NCBI GenBank assembly: GCA_001695595.3
Contig: MBPM02000001.1
Location: forward strand, 434,001-498,000
From: Plasmopara viticola
Lineage: Eukaryota > Oomycota > Peronosporomycetes > Peronosporales > Peronosporaceae
Length of the DNA: 64,000 bases
Reading direction: 5' to 3'
Below, one piece after another: positions 23,469 to 34,396 of this stretch (position 1 is its first letter; the number at the start of each line of letters is the position of its first letter). Made by a program: the position numbers and the translations under genes. The notes under the pieces are model-generated. The model was given only the letters and a program-made list of their open reading frames with translations. It did no database searches and had not been told where the DNA came from.

Positions 23469-25453
23469 TCAGTTCTTCCTATTGATGCTGAAAGGGTGTG
23501 CCTCGGTATTGAACACATACTTGTCAAGTGGAATTAAATTCTCGGGCGCCTGCAACAGGTAGTGGTACTTAAGCGTTTCCGCCAAAAAAAAGCTTTCCAT
23601 CTTGTCATCCGTTCGAGCAGGCGTCTCCGTGACATTCAAAACATCAGCATACCCGTGATCCACCTTGGCGTGTGCTTCTAGAGCCTGAAAAATTTCCCAA
23701 CCAAAATCGCGGTATTTAGAATCCTTTGTGACGCGATACAAGTAAAAGAGACTTTCAACAACTTCTGGTCGAAGGCGATGCGTAGGGTCAGCCGCCTTCA
23801 TGGTAGGAAAATTAACAATGTCAGGTGATAATCCCGTCGGCTGTCGGTGATACAGCTGGTAACAGGTTTCCATCAGCTTCTTGGCGAGCTCAAGATGTCT
23901 GGCATTTTTCACGTGATCGTCGACCTCAAACAGCGTGCCCAATGCCAACATTCCTGGTACGAAGCATACAAGATGTTCCATGCGCCCGTTAGCCTACACA
24001 CAAAAGTCGCATGCACAGGACATTAGAATAAAATTGTACATCTCCTCAGCTACATTGCGCACCAAAAAAGACGGCACTTCCAGTATTTGTAAAAAGTAAA
24101 GATCATCGGGAGCAGAGAAGTAGAGCAAGTGCTGCTCGATGCCCTCAACCGCGTCATCGTAGAGATCGCGAAGAAACTTGTCCTCTTCGCGATTGCCGGC
24201 ATAGATATACACTTTTAGCAAATACTCGTAAAACGAATCTCCAAGTGCACCAAGCGAAATAGCACTTTCTTGAACGTCGAATTTGCCGACAGTAGGATTA
24301 AAGTGCACTGGAAATAATCCGGTTTTATTATACGATCCTTCGCGTTTAATTATCTGGTAAAACGCATCGCCCTATCAACACAAGCATTAAAGTCATAAAG
24401 CGATCGTCAAACACTTACATAAACAATTCTACGTACCATCTCGGCAAATTTTGGGTCTCCTGTAATGTCAGACAGATAGCGCATTTCGAGTTGAAGAGTG
24501 CCGATTTCTGCGGTATGAGCTCTAAACATGCATGCAATCAACAAAATCATATTCGACAATCAATGGAGCATGATTGACTTTACACACCGGTACATGGCCC
24601 ACGAGGCGAAGCTTTTCTTGTTTGTGTGCGGGTTAAAAAACGTGTAAAACACACCTTCTTTTTCATCGTATGCTGGCGTAAGTAGATCCATGAGCTCTTT
24701 AGCTTTTTGCCTAAAAATGGTGTCACCGGAGAGATCAAAGGCGCCTAAAAGGCCACCTACTTCACGGATGATTGTCTCAAACACCGAGAGCTTAACGCCA
24801 TCACGACCCAAGTTTGAGAAATCGAGTTTCGTGGCCACGTAGTCTCGAGCGCGTTTATACTCATCCTTTAGGTCCATAATCCAAAGCGTATCAATGCTGT
24901 CTACGAGAGTACAGGCGATGTCGCCCCAAACGTGGCTGCGCTTTGTGCCGTTCTTCGGATATACTTCGTCTTCACCAAACGCGTGCTCCTCGTAGTTTTC
25001 CCACGCAAATTTCATTGCCTGGCGCACGGCTGAGCGTCTAGCCTCTTGCTCCGCATCAATTGCTGCGGTTTGCGCTTCATCAGACTCTTCATTGTGCATT
25101 GAATGCTTGTCCGCCATTCTATCGATGACATTTTCGTCATTTGCCATCGCTACTCCGTCTCCTGTAGTGTAGATCGTCGGAGAAGCCTCTTTTGATGGCT
25201 GCTGCCCTTTTCCATCGACTCCAAACCGAATCTGCTCTTTTCGCATGCCCAGTCGTTGCGTGTCCTGCATCGTAGTGCCCTGCATGTCACTCAATTGAGC
25301 CGGAACGCCGCGAAAATAGACAGCAAGGATGAAAAAATGCAGCGAAAAAAGAAGCAAGAGAATGCAGCTGATTGTAATCAGCCTCCTGCGTTTCCCCAGA
25401 TGCAAAGACTGCATTCTCTTTTGAGCGTTTGTTGAAAACGATGGAAGGAGCAT
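23469..25453 (-). CDS. ER-type class I alpha-1,2-mannosidase (GH47, MAN1B1-like)
   Basis: Trims alpha-1,2-mannose from Man9GlcNAc2 N-glycans in the ER or early Golgi, a step in glycan maturation and glycoprotein ERAD. Exons: 25453-24588, 24521-24419, 24371-about 24078, 23993-23469; introns of 66, 47 and about 84 bp, the first two phase-checked. ATG 25453 gives ~595 aa with a type II anchor at about 25-47 (LITISCILLLLFSLHFFILA) after a basic HLGKRRR. GH47 landmarks: TLVDSIDTLWIM, candidate acid/base Glu in SVFETIIR (~224), Asp in GDSFYEYLLK (~367), MEHLVCF, Glu in LRPEVVESLFYLYR (~495), DKMESFFLAETLKY and the calcium-site Thr in FNTEAHPF (~584). LMETCYQ plus TGLSPDIVNF points to the ER enzyme rather than Golgi MAN1A. 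The third donor is uncertain: 24077, 24062 and 24053 all keep frame. Confidence 0.92.
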
Positions 25454-27129
25454 CTCGCAGTACAACAATTGTTTTGTGAATTGATATGTCCACGTGGAAG
25501 GTCATGCGGCATAGGTTTGTTGCGTTGACTCAAATACTAAAGAATTAACACCTCAAATAGACGCTATACCGACGACACCTTGAACTTTACATTCTCGCAA
25601 AGATAAATAAACCATGATTTGGATCGTTTTGCCTTGACTAAGATGGACACGAATATTTCCATTGTGCCATATGACTTGACATTGCGCTCTTGTAGTCAGT
25701 TGTGCGTGCGAGCGTGCGTAGAGACCAGCAATGCGGTGCTGAATCCTTTAAATTGATGTGGTAAAGTCTATTGAAATTTATTCGCGTGCATGTCAGAATG
25801 TCACAGAAGTGAGCAAGATTTTTGTGCCATTTTTATGGAGACCTGGGTTGCGGAGATTGAGACAGGTAATCACGTGGTAATCATTAGTGGGCTACCCCTA
25901 TACAGAGCTCAATACAATTTGGAGGTCGCTATGCATACGATCTGCGCTATTCCGGCTATTAGTGCATTTCTGTGTCCCAACAGCTGATCGAATACCGAGA
26001 AGATGGTGTAGGGGTGCTATTAAAAGAAGGGTGTAGGGGTAAACGGGTGGATGTGGAGCTGAAGCCACGTTTGTGGTTGGTGAGTACGACGCAGAGGAGG
26101 ACGGAGTTGTGCTGGTGCTGAAGACTGTAGAGGACGCACAACGACTTCACCGATAGTTGGATAGAAAGAAATTCTCGTGGGTAAGCGAGTAGTTCTTTTA
26201 ACACGTCAGTTTGCGTACCAGGTCATGAGACTTTATAAAGTATGTTTACAAGTAATACAGAGTAAATGTCGAGACACTTGATCTACATCTACGAAAAGAT
26301 CAACGGAAAGCTCGTCGTCGATACGTGTTGACTGACAGTTGGTGCGCATAGGTGGCTATTCAAGCAGGCGAACGTCATGTACTTATATGAATAGTAGCTT
26401 AGGTTGCGCAAATGTGAGCTGACTTGAAAGATTTTAGGAAAAGGTGGAAACGACGATGTCTTGTACTGATCAAGAGAGCGAACGTAGCAACAGGAGAGTA
26501 GTTGGCACCGCTGCAGTACTACAAAGGCAGCAACTTTGACAAGCTACGTGGAGAGATGCAGGCATGCTGTCTGTACGCTTTTTAAAGCTTGATGAAACCA
26601 AGCGACCGTTCAGTTTGACGTAGCTAGTGAAGACTTTTCTTTTGCCTTCTCTGGATCAAACGACGAAGATGCAAGCGTTTGGTTGTGTCTACTGTCAGGT
26701 GATGGAAACAGCTCTTGTCCGCCTTCTACTTCCCTTTACAGATTGCTATTCGATGGATGGGTCAAACGGTGCTCGTTTTCGCGCTGGCACGATCTATGCA
26801 CGGAGCATTCGCCGTCGCAAAGCTGCGTCGAGTGCTTCACATAAGCAAGTCTAAGCATTATTAGCTCTTTCGACTTCCGAAACCCATGTGCTCTTGGCGA
26901 TTTTCTGAGTACAATCTTACAAATATCTCTGATTGCTGCAGCCAATCAACATTCAGGGTTCAAATAAAGCCTTGTGTTTAGTAACTGAGGGGTATTTTAA
27001 AAAGTAGGGTTAACGGCTCCCTTTAAGTTTACCATCGTTAATCCTTTACACTATATACTTTAAGCTCCTTAGTACTAAGTTACTTAGGGCCATGTAATCG
27101 AGTTTTAAAAAATTCGAGTTATGTGAGTC
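25454..27129. other. Spacer upstream of mannosidase gene
   Basis: Presumed promoter of the minus-strand mannosidase gene near 25454-25700. No other gene is supported. Confidence 0.4.
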
Positions 27130-28230
27130 CACTACAAGTTTCTGTCGTCGACAACGTCTTGGAAAGATTGATAATGGACGTCAGTTCATGCCTTTCTCAA
27201 AACCATGAAAGATCCATTATCAAAAAAACATTTTGCTTTACTTACTCGGTCTAGCGATCGATTTGAGTATTTAACGTCCTTAGACAAGATCTTTTGAGCA
27301 TTTTTTCTATGTCTTTAAACTTCTCTTGTTTAGCTGATGATACTCAGTCGACTTTTTGCGATGTGAGAGAGCTGTAAGCGTAAAAGAAGTATTCGCTCAT
27401 CAAGACTCGAGAGAGAATGTAGTCCGAGCCCCTTTTTACTTATTTAAAGGGCGTTTGGTCTCAATAGAGTTGGCGATATCTTAGCCCGCTTCATGAAATT
27501 TTGTAAAATTAGTAGATGTTTGAATTGTTTTTTAAGTGCGATCTCAACAGCAGAAAGCTTATTGGCCTTCATGAAGACTTAGCGTCCATACTATCAAACG
27601 TGTTCTCTAGCAGCTTTTTGTCGGATTTTCTGTCGGTGGATGATCTACTGTGGATGTCGGTAAACGAAATTTTATTAGCTGTAATTGTCAAAATGCCAAT
27701 ACATTTAAATGCCGTATCCACAAAAAACTTTCTGTTTGTTTGCTCTCCGGTTATGCTGAATAGAAGCGATAAATGCACCATCTTACTGAAGTGGCAAACG
27801 AAGACTACTACAAATAGCTTACCGTTTTTTACGTCATGCGAAAGACAAAGTCTAAATCTATGAAGTATTAGCAATCTACTGGTATTGGCAAGCTCTGTAA
27901 AATTCGACGTATTAGTCGCGGGTTTGATCCTCTCTTAAGTCTCGCATACTTATACATGTTTTCTAGCCCAAACCTGCATCTGGGGCCGCCAATATGTTGT
28001 AGAAATGGATAAATAGTTTCTAAACATGAATTGGAGCATCATGTGCCTCCAGAAATATGATTTACTTCAGGTCTTTGTCGCTCGAAACAACGACTAAAAT
28101 TAGAAGTGCTATCTACTTGAAGTGGTGTTGGTCTGATCGCTGTGAAATATTAGCTGTCTTAATCTGGCATCACACTAGGAGATTGGCATCTATTTCATAT
28201 GCCTGACGAATTTTTTATCGATATAATTAT
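27130..28230 (-). mobile_element. Gypsy integrase relic, copy 1
   Basis: The minus-strand frame at 27569-27874 reads VVVFVCHFSKMVHL then ITGEQTNRKFFVDTAF, matching the Gypsy integrase core (VxVDRFSKMAH...TAxxxAxLFxDxVF). Stops and substitutions disable it, and the first catalytic Asp appears as Cys. The whole ~1.1-kb stretch is related to 52590-53680 in the same orientation. No LTR is identified. Confidence 0.65.
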
Positions 28231-31200
28231 GTATGTTGCTCATGCAGGTCATATCTGACGCATGAAAGTGCGTCGGGTAAGCTATTTGAGTTTGCCAGGC
28301 TTGATTTTAGGCGAAAGATCTCTTCTTTAATAAATGACAATCACATCTCTAATTATTGGGACTAGTGGGGTGCCGGGAGCGAAATCTACGCAATCGCTGC
28401 CGACCTTTCAAGCTAGATGAAATACTGGCGACTGATTATATTTTGAAAAGATGAACAGTCTGCACAAACGCGTACTTTAAAAAGAATGTGTTATCTAACA
28501 TTACGTATGTACGCTGTACACTGCGCAAATTTTGCTAGTCGACTACGGTCACATTTAAACGAGGGAGTCAAGAATACCACTCACAGAGGAAAATGCGCTT
28601 AGCAATATGCCATGGAAATGGCTAATGATACCATTAGCAAGATTTTGGCGTCCCGGCAACATCGAATCATCGTGCCAAGATTTGTTTTGATCACAACAAG
28701 TGGCTTACGCAGAGGAAACAAATGTCCAAAGCCGCTCTGTAAGAATATATTAACTTTCAAACATTCTTTGGCATCAAAGACAAGTTTTAAAGGTCATGGC
28801 GACCTTATGCAAGCAGCGACAGATGTGTCGTTTTTACCGAATAAACAGAAGTTCTCGGATGTCTTTTTAGCAGCCATGAGGGTCAGAAACACTCCACAAA
28901 AGACAAAGCCATTCTGGCTATGCCTACGCCACGCTCACAGAAAATTTAAACGAAATTTAGTCCTAGTCAGCTCTTTGTCCAAGTTTTAACGACTGCGTTG
29001 AGTTTGCAAAACCTCTGTCCAGTCTTCTGAAAAAGGACATTGAGTGCTACTGAAAGGGCTAGCACATCGGAGCATTGAAAACATCATGTCTCCAGCAACT
29101 TCTCTCTACTTTGCCGTTAAGCTATGTCGTCGGATGCACGATATTGCAAATTAATCAGGACGGACATGCGTGAGTCGTCCCAGGTAGTTGAACAGAGTTA
29201 CCTCGCCAATGACAAGAAAATACTTGTCATCAAGTGCGCACAGGTAAAGTTTCGAGTGCCAATTACGGCTATAAGCTCTTCGTGAATGAATCAGACCATG
29301 CATGAAAACGGCGACAAATACAACTAACTCGTTTCGAAAAATGAAAGTGTATGTCATTCATTGCAAAATATATTCTTGGGGCTGAATACAACTCTGGCAA
29401 GCTTGATGAGACTTCCAACGTGCTTTTGCAAAGGCCATATTACGAGTTAGCTTACATCATCAGAATCGAAAGCTCAAATAGCAAGCATACTCGTCGGGCA
29501 TTTAAAATGAGTGTCAGTCTTGATTCTTTAATTTAAAATTTCAATGATTCCAGAGTCAAGTGGCTACCTTCTCAACTGCGATCACTATGAGAAAAAAGAC
29601 GGTCTACGTTACTTTAGGGTGGACAGGCTTTGTGGCTAGTTCGATACTTGTAGAATTCGATGACATAACGGGAGGCTGAAGCGGATGAGCAATGACTCAA
29701 AAGTGTGACTGCCTTACTTCTTTGCTCCCAAGCGGGTGTAAAGCAGTTGGGTGAACAGGTCTCCCTTTTGAGCAAAAGAGGACCATATTTAAAGGAAATA
29801 TGGTCCCAAAATTAATTGATAGTGCTCCGCGTTAGAGACAAGTGTGAACGTTTCGGAGAGGATATCAGGCAGATTTGACCTAAACCATTTTTCCAAATGA
29901 CGAAAAACGGAGGTATAATTTACGTGTGGACTCTCCAACATGTTAATGACCCTTCAAGTATCAGTAAATGGCCAAGAATGTGGGAATTTATGAGATCTGC
30001 CGGTGATTCTCATACAACAAATCCTATATAGAGCCCTTTACTACCGGTGGACGGTTGGGTTTCTTCGAATCTCGACATACGCTTTTTTTGGAGTCTAATG
30101 GCAACACGAGCATAATTTTGCTTTACAAGATTATGACAAACAACATAAGTTTAAACATCGAGTATGTTTATAAACAGAGTAAAAAAAATCGTAGCCTTTC
30201 GAATACAATGGTGCCAGATAAAGGTGCGTGAATTAAGCTATATTTAAGTCAACACTGCTTCAATTATCGTCCGCTCGCAAATGTCAGACACACACCATAC
30301 CCGACCAGACCAATCTCTTACTTGAAGACAACCTACGCAATATGTGCATTAGAGCGCCGCGTTAATGGGCCGACAAGTCATCTATGTAACCAGTAAAATA
30401 CCGTAAGCATCACACTCTTTAATATGCAAAAGCTGAGACATCTTAAGGCTCAGCATACCCTTAGATCCACAAGAACTTTTAAGTGGAATGGGGCTCGGAA
30501 AATCTTCTTCTCTCTTTCCTAATTTTAGACAAATCTCCTTTCAAAAAGAATAGTTGACGTTGAAAGATTGGTCGAACAATATCAATTGAATCAGCAATTC
30601 GAATGCATTTGATCGAGATAAACAAAAACGTTCGAGCTAACTATAATTAAAGACACCTACTTTCCTATTCAAAGTAGAAAAAAAATGTTGTTGAAAATAG
30701 AACGCTGGCGCCAAAAAGGGTAAAATCAGTATTTACAAATAAATTGAAACATCGCTTCGTTTGACCTTCACTGTCTGGTAAAAGCATGGGTGATGAACAC
30801 TGTAGGTACATGCTCAAGCACTTACAATGGATACGAATCAGACGATTTTGAGCCTCATTTCAATCCTGGGGTACCTTCAACGCATCTTCGGCACATTTTT
30901 CGTGATATAACTCAATTTTGAGGCACGAATGATAGTCAAAAGGCGGTCAACAGTACTGTCATACAGACCAATACCAAGTACCTAAATGGCTATAAGCTTT
31001 GAGCGACCGGCCGGTTCTTGTAACAAATAAGAAAGAATGCGCTTTTCCGACGCAGCTCGGAGGCCTTGCACTGAGGCTGCATAGCTCGTAATTTCGGGCC
31101 AAAACAGTGTACCATCTTATTAACGGTCTAGTGTCCGGAACTATACCAAATTCGTCAAGGCCTGCGTACCAGGGCCAACCTTGAGAGAAAGCTCAAGAGA

Positions 31201-33064
31201 GTACATTTGGTCGGCCAATACTGCTGCTTTTGATAAAGAAGGAGAAAGAGCGAGGCAAGTGGGATGCTCTTCGACCACCAAAATCGATAGCACTCCCGAA
31301 TGGGAGTACGTCGTGTGGCAAGGGTACCCTCATGTGCGCCAAAAGAGATTTGTAAAAATTACAGGTATCCTGCTTCACAAAATTTCAGAGAGGCTGTTAG
31401 GACGGTTCCAGATCGACTTCCCTATCCTTTCTACGATCTGAAGTCGGAAACGAAGGAAGCTTTGTATGTGGTCTAAGTTTTTCTGGCCGTATATTGTAGC
31501 ACTCAAATTTATATGATAGCACTAGGGAGAGCCGAGGAAAACCCAATCGAGTGCATAGCTTCCTTATTATTAGTCTTTTTGCAACGCTTAGTCTAATCCT
31601 TGAGCGGGTCTTATTTTTGGCGCGGTATCAAAGTCCGCGCATAGCCGCCCGATCGCGCTGAAATAACGCCATTTTTACAACCAAGTGCTGTTTTTAAATG
31701 CCACGCGGTGAGTGGCCTCTAAAGCGTATTCGCACCGTGGGGAGAAGGTGAGCGTTCCGCTCAGTGTAATGGCCAGCATCGGCTGGGTGGGAGGTCCTTC
31801 TCTTCGTGGCCGAATTCACAATTTAGAAGAAGAGGAGACCTCTTACGAATCGGCGAACTGCATCGAAACCCGGCAGTTGGCAAGTCATGGCCACCTAGTC
31901 ACTACGTTTGTGACCTCGACTACTGGATTTGCTTGCGAAATGTACCGGAAAGAAGACTTCTTTCACTTTTTCTTTTTTTTCATTTCGGTTATGTCATCGG
32001 TAGAGTATCGAAGCCCCTTGGAAGCCTTTAATTTTCCTGTCTTAACGGGTGAGGCTTTTTGCATAGCTGGTGAGTCTAACATAGGAACGCAACTCCGAGA
32101 AATGAGGTTATTTTAAGCCTGTTTCTATTGTCCTAAGGCTTCTTTGCACCGATCGCGGGCAAAGAGTCAGATGAAACTCTTATTGGAGACAAACATCTCG
32201 CTTAGATTAAATTCATCGCTTTTAGGCGAAGGTGTGTGTGGATCACTGGACAAGAGAGAACGATAGGCGCACGCTCCCGCCGCAGTGGTGTTGCGACCTT
32301 TTCTTCGGCTAATCGGCTCTACTTTCTTAGGCTCACCACCCACGGCACAGACGCAGCCTTAGTGGCAGGCGTAGTCTTTGTAACAGGTGCAGCCTTAGAC
32401 GCAGAGACCAATTTTTGTGGAATAAAATCTTTGGAGGGCAAAGCTTACCCCTTGAAAGCTGACTTGATCTTCGTGGTTGACCGGCAGCCTTCTCTGGTCA
32501 CTGTTATGTCCAAATCGCCTTTCTTAAGGAGTCAAGAGTGATGAATAACAATCACCCATTTCTTGTTGGAGGGAGTCAATTTTTAGTGGGAGAGGATGCG
32601 GAGTTTTTGCGGTTAAAGCTGGCTATCGGTTAAGAGAAGCCTTCAAAAGTTGTAGCCTTTGGTGCACGACAGGCATTTAATCGGTATATTTTCAAGTGAA
32701 GATGTTGAGGTATTTCGAAGTAGATATTTTTGCAATTTCACATAATTAGAGTTAAGGCATTACCGGATTATAAATAAGATGAAATATCATTTGGAAAAAC
32801 GGTCTTTTAGCTTCAATGTACTGCACCCGTCAATCCGGAAATAATGAACGGTCGTAACTATCTTCCTGCGCGCCTTCTCTGTGCAAGGTGCGTTTTAATT
32901 TCATCACAATGCGCTATTAAGAGGGCGAGTCATATTGAAGTACGAACCGCTTCTTGTCTAGTCTAGTGGATTACAGTCTTCGAAGCCCTCGGACAGTTTA
33001 TGGTGTATTTAATAGCTATAAGATAGTGTTTAGGCATGTCTTTGGTCCACGCAGTTTTATACAT
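28231..33064. other. Long spacer, no supported gene
   Basis: About 4.8 kb. The longest frame (28612-28989 plus, 125 codons) is basic and shows no domain. A stretch at about 29610-29770 resembles a very diverged SINE-B body (GTGGCTAGTTCGATAC, then GTGTGACTGCC), and an 11-bp inverted repeat GGACCATATTT/AAATATGGTCC lies near 29780-29810. Frames near 31181-32541 have no consistent homology. Confidence 0.4.
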
Positions 33065-33350
33065 CGACCCTGCGGCTCGAGCGGTTAGCAGGTACCTAGT
33101 TTGATACCCATAATAAGGATCCGAATTTAGGCAGCCAAAGATAGGTCACTAAAGTGGACGAGCCATCACACCCGAGTGTACCAACTCGTGCCCGATTGGT
33201 GAATAAAAAAAGGGTTTTGGGGAGGACGCCCCACTGACCGAAAAAGCCCGTGGAGAGATAAGAGGTAAGGAACTCGGTCGCAATACGGGTCGGATTGCCA
33301 CCAGCATCCCGCAATAAAGGCAGCTTGGTCCTAGCGCGCGGGTTAAATCT
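33065..33350 (+). mobile_element. SINE-B copy 2 (tRNA-derived), head deleted
   Basis: Aligns with 15685-16006 along its length: GCGGCTCGAGCGGTTAGC at the head, GGTCACTAAAGTGGACGAG in the body, GACGCCCCACTG, CAGCATCCCGC and TAGCGCG toward the end. A deletion has removed part of the tRNA-like head, and the B box is degenerate (AGTTTGATACCC), so it is unlikely to be transcribed. No clear flanking duplication remains; it looks older than copy 1. Confidence 0.8.
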
Positions 33351-33724
33351 CTTATCGCGGTTCAAAAAAAGTAACACACGTTTTCTTGAAAAAGCTACAC
33401 CAATGAGCGTATGCATCGAAAATAGAGCAAGCGGGTAAATCTAGTTCTTTTGTAAGCCAAGCCTTCGACATGATAGGATAGCAGGGCTTGAGAAAAAAAA
33501 GTTCAACTACACTACTCTGGGTCTTATATTTAAATTGAGGAGCTTTACAAGAATGCGTTTCCATTTCTTGTAATTATAATACTCATTTCTAAACGAGCGG
33601 AAATCCTAATTTTTGAGCTCGGTTATTGCGCAAATTTGCCTCTACTGACCCAATTCCAGACATTAAACGCGGTGCTGCTTAGACGCCACCACTAATAGCG
33701 ATATCCTGAGCGAACGACGTCAAC
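33351..33724. other. 5' flank of TAF11
   Basis: A short spacer presumably containing the TAF11 promoter. I do not see a textbook oomycete initiator motif or TATA box. Confidence 0.4.
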
Positions 33725-34333
33725 ATGATGATGCCCAACGCTTCCCACGAAACTGAGGACGAGGACGAGAGAAAGTCACTAATGACACGACACAGGGGTG
33801 TCACGATGGACGACGATCCACAAGAGAGTACAGCGGATGAGGAGGACGAGGAAGATGAAGAGGATGTCGAATTAGAAAGCGACGAGGAGAAGGTGAAGGT
33901 TTCGGATAGCTCTTCCATGTTGCGTATGCTGCATGGTCTTCCTGATGCCGAAGCCCGACGTCACGAACAATTTCGCCGCTCCCATTTCGAGCGCGGAGCC
34001 ATCAAGCGGGTAGAGTTTTCCTTGTTATAGCGATAGAATTACTTGACAATGCCAAAAAAGAATGATATTGTGTTGTAGTGTATGGCACAGGCAATTCTTC
34101 AATGCTCATCTTCGGACAAAAGAGTGCCTAGCGTAACTAACGTCATGGCTATCGTCATGGCCGGTATGACCAAGGTCTTTGTGGGCGAGATCACTGCCGA
34201 GGCGCGACGCATCATGGAAGCAAACGGCGAGACGGGGCCCATTCGTCCGCGTCATCTTCGTGAGGCGCATCGCAAATATTACAATCGTCGCCCGCTAGCT
34301 CGTGGGCGTAATCTGCGGCGTCTGTTTCGATGA
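33725..34333 (+). CDS. TAF11: Transcription initiation factor TFIID subunit 11
   Basis: TAF11 pairs with TAF13 through a histone fold inside TFIID and helps RNA polymerase II pre-initiation complexes form in the nucleus. Two exons, 33725-34009 and 34079-34333, flank a 69-bp phase-0 intron (GTAGAG...TTGTAG); the product is 179 aa. The first ~65 residues are acidic (ADEEDEEDEEDVELESDEE), a common low-complexity N-terminus here. The histone-fold core follows: HEQFRRSHFERGAIKR, then SVTNVMAIVMAGMTKVFVGE and GPIRPRHLREAHRKY, matching RYEMYRRSAFPKAAIKR, ISKVFVGE and LQPKHMREA of known TAF11. The start is the first of two tandem ATGs (33725, 33728). The gene converges on the receptor kinase with 63 bp between stop codons. 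Confidence 0.93.
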
Positions 34334-34396
34334 TACCGAGGGATCTTAACTCCCACGCGAAAAAACACCTTTAGTCTATTTATTTTTTATAAGATT

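Noticed and set aside
28612..28989. 125-codon plus-strand frame as a gene
   Set aside because: No domain, no splice signals and composition like the surrounding AT-rich spacer.
31181..31441. Chromodomain-like EYVVWQGYP in a plus-strand frame
   Set aside because: One short resemblance only; no aromatic cage order, no neighbouring integrase, and the frame is otherwise unlike Gypsy pol.
33679..33918. Ser-rich minus-strand frame
   Set aside because: It is the antisense of the Asp/Glu-rich TAF11 N-terminus (GAx codons read as TCx).
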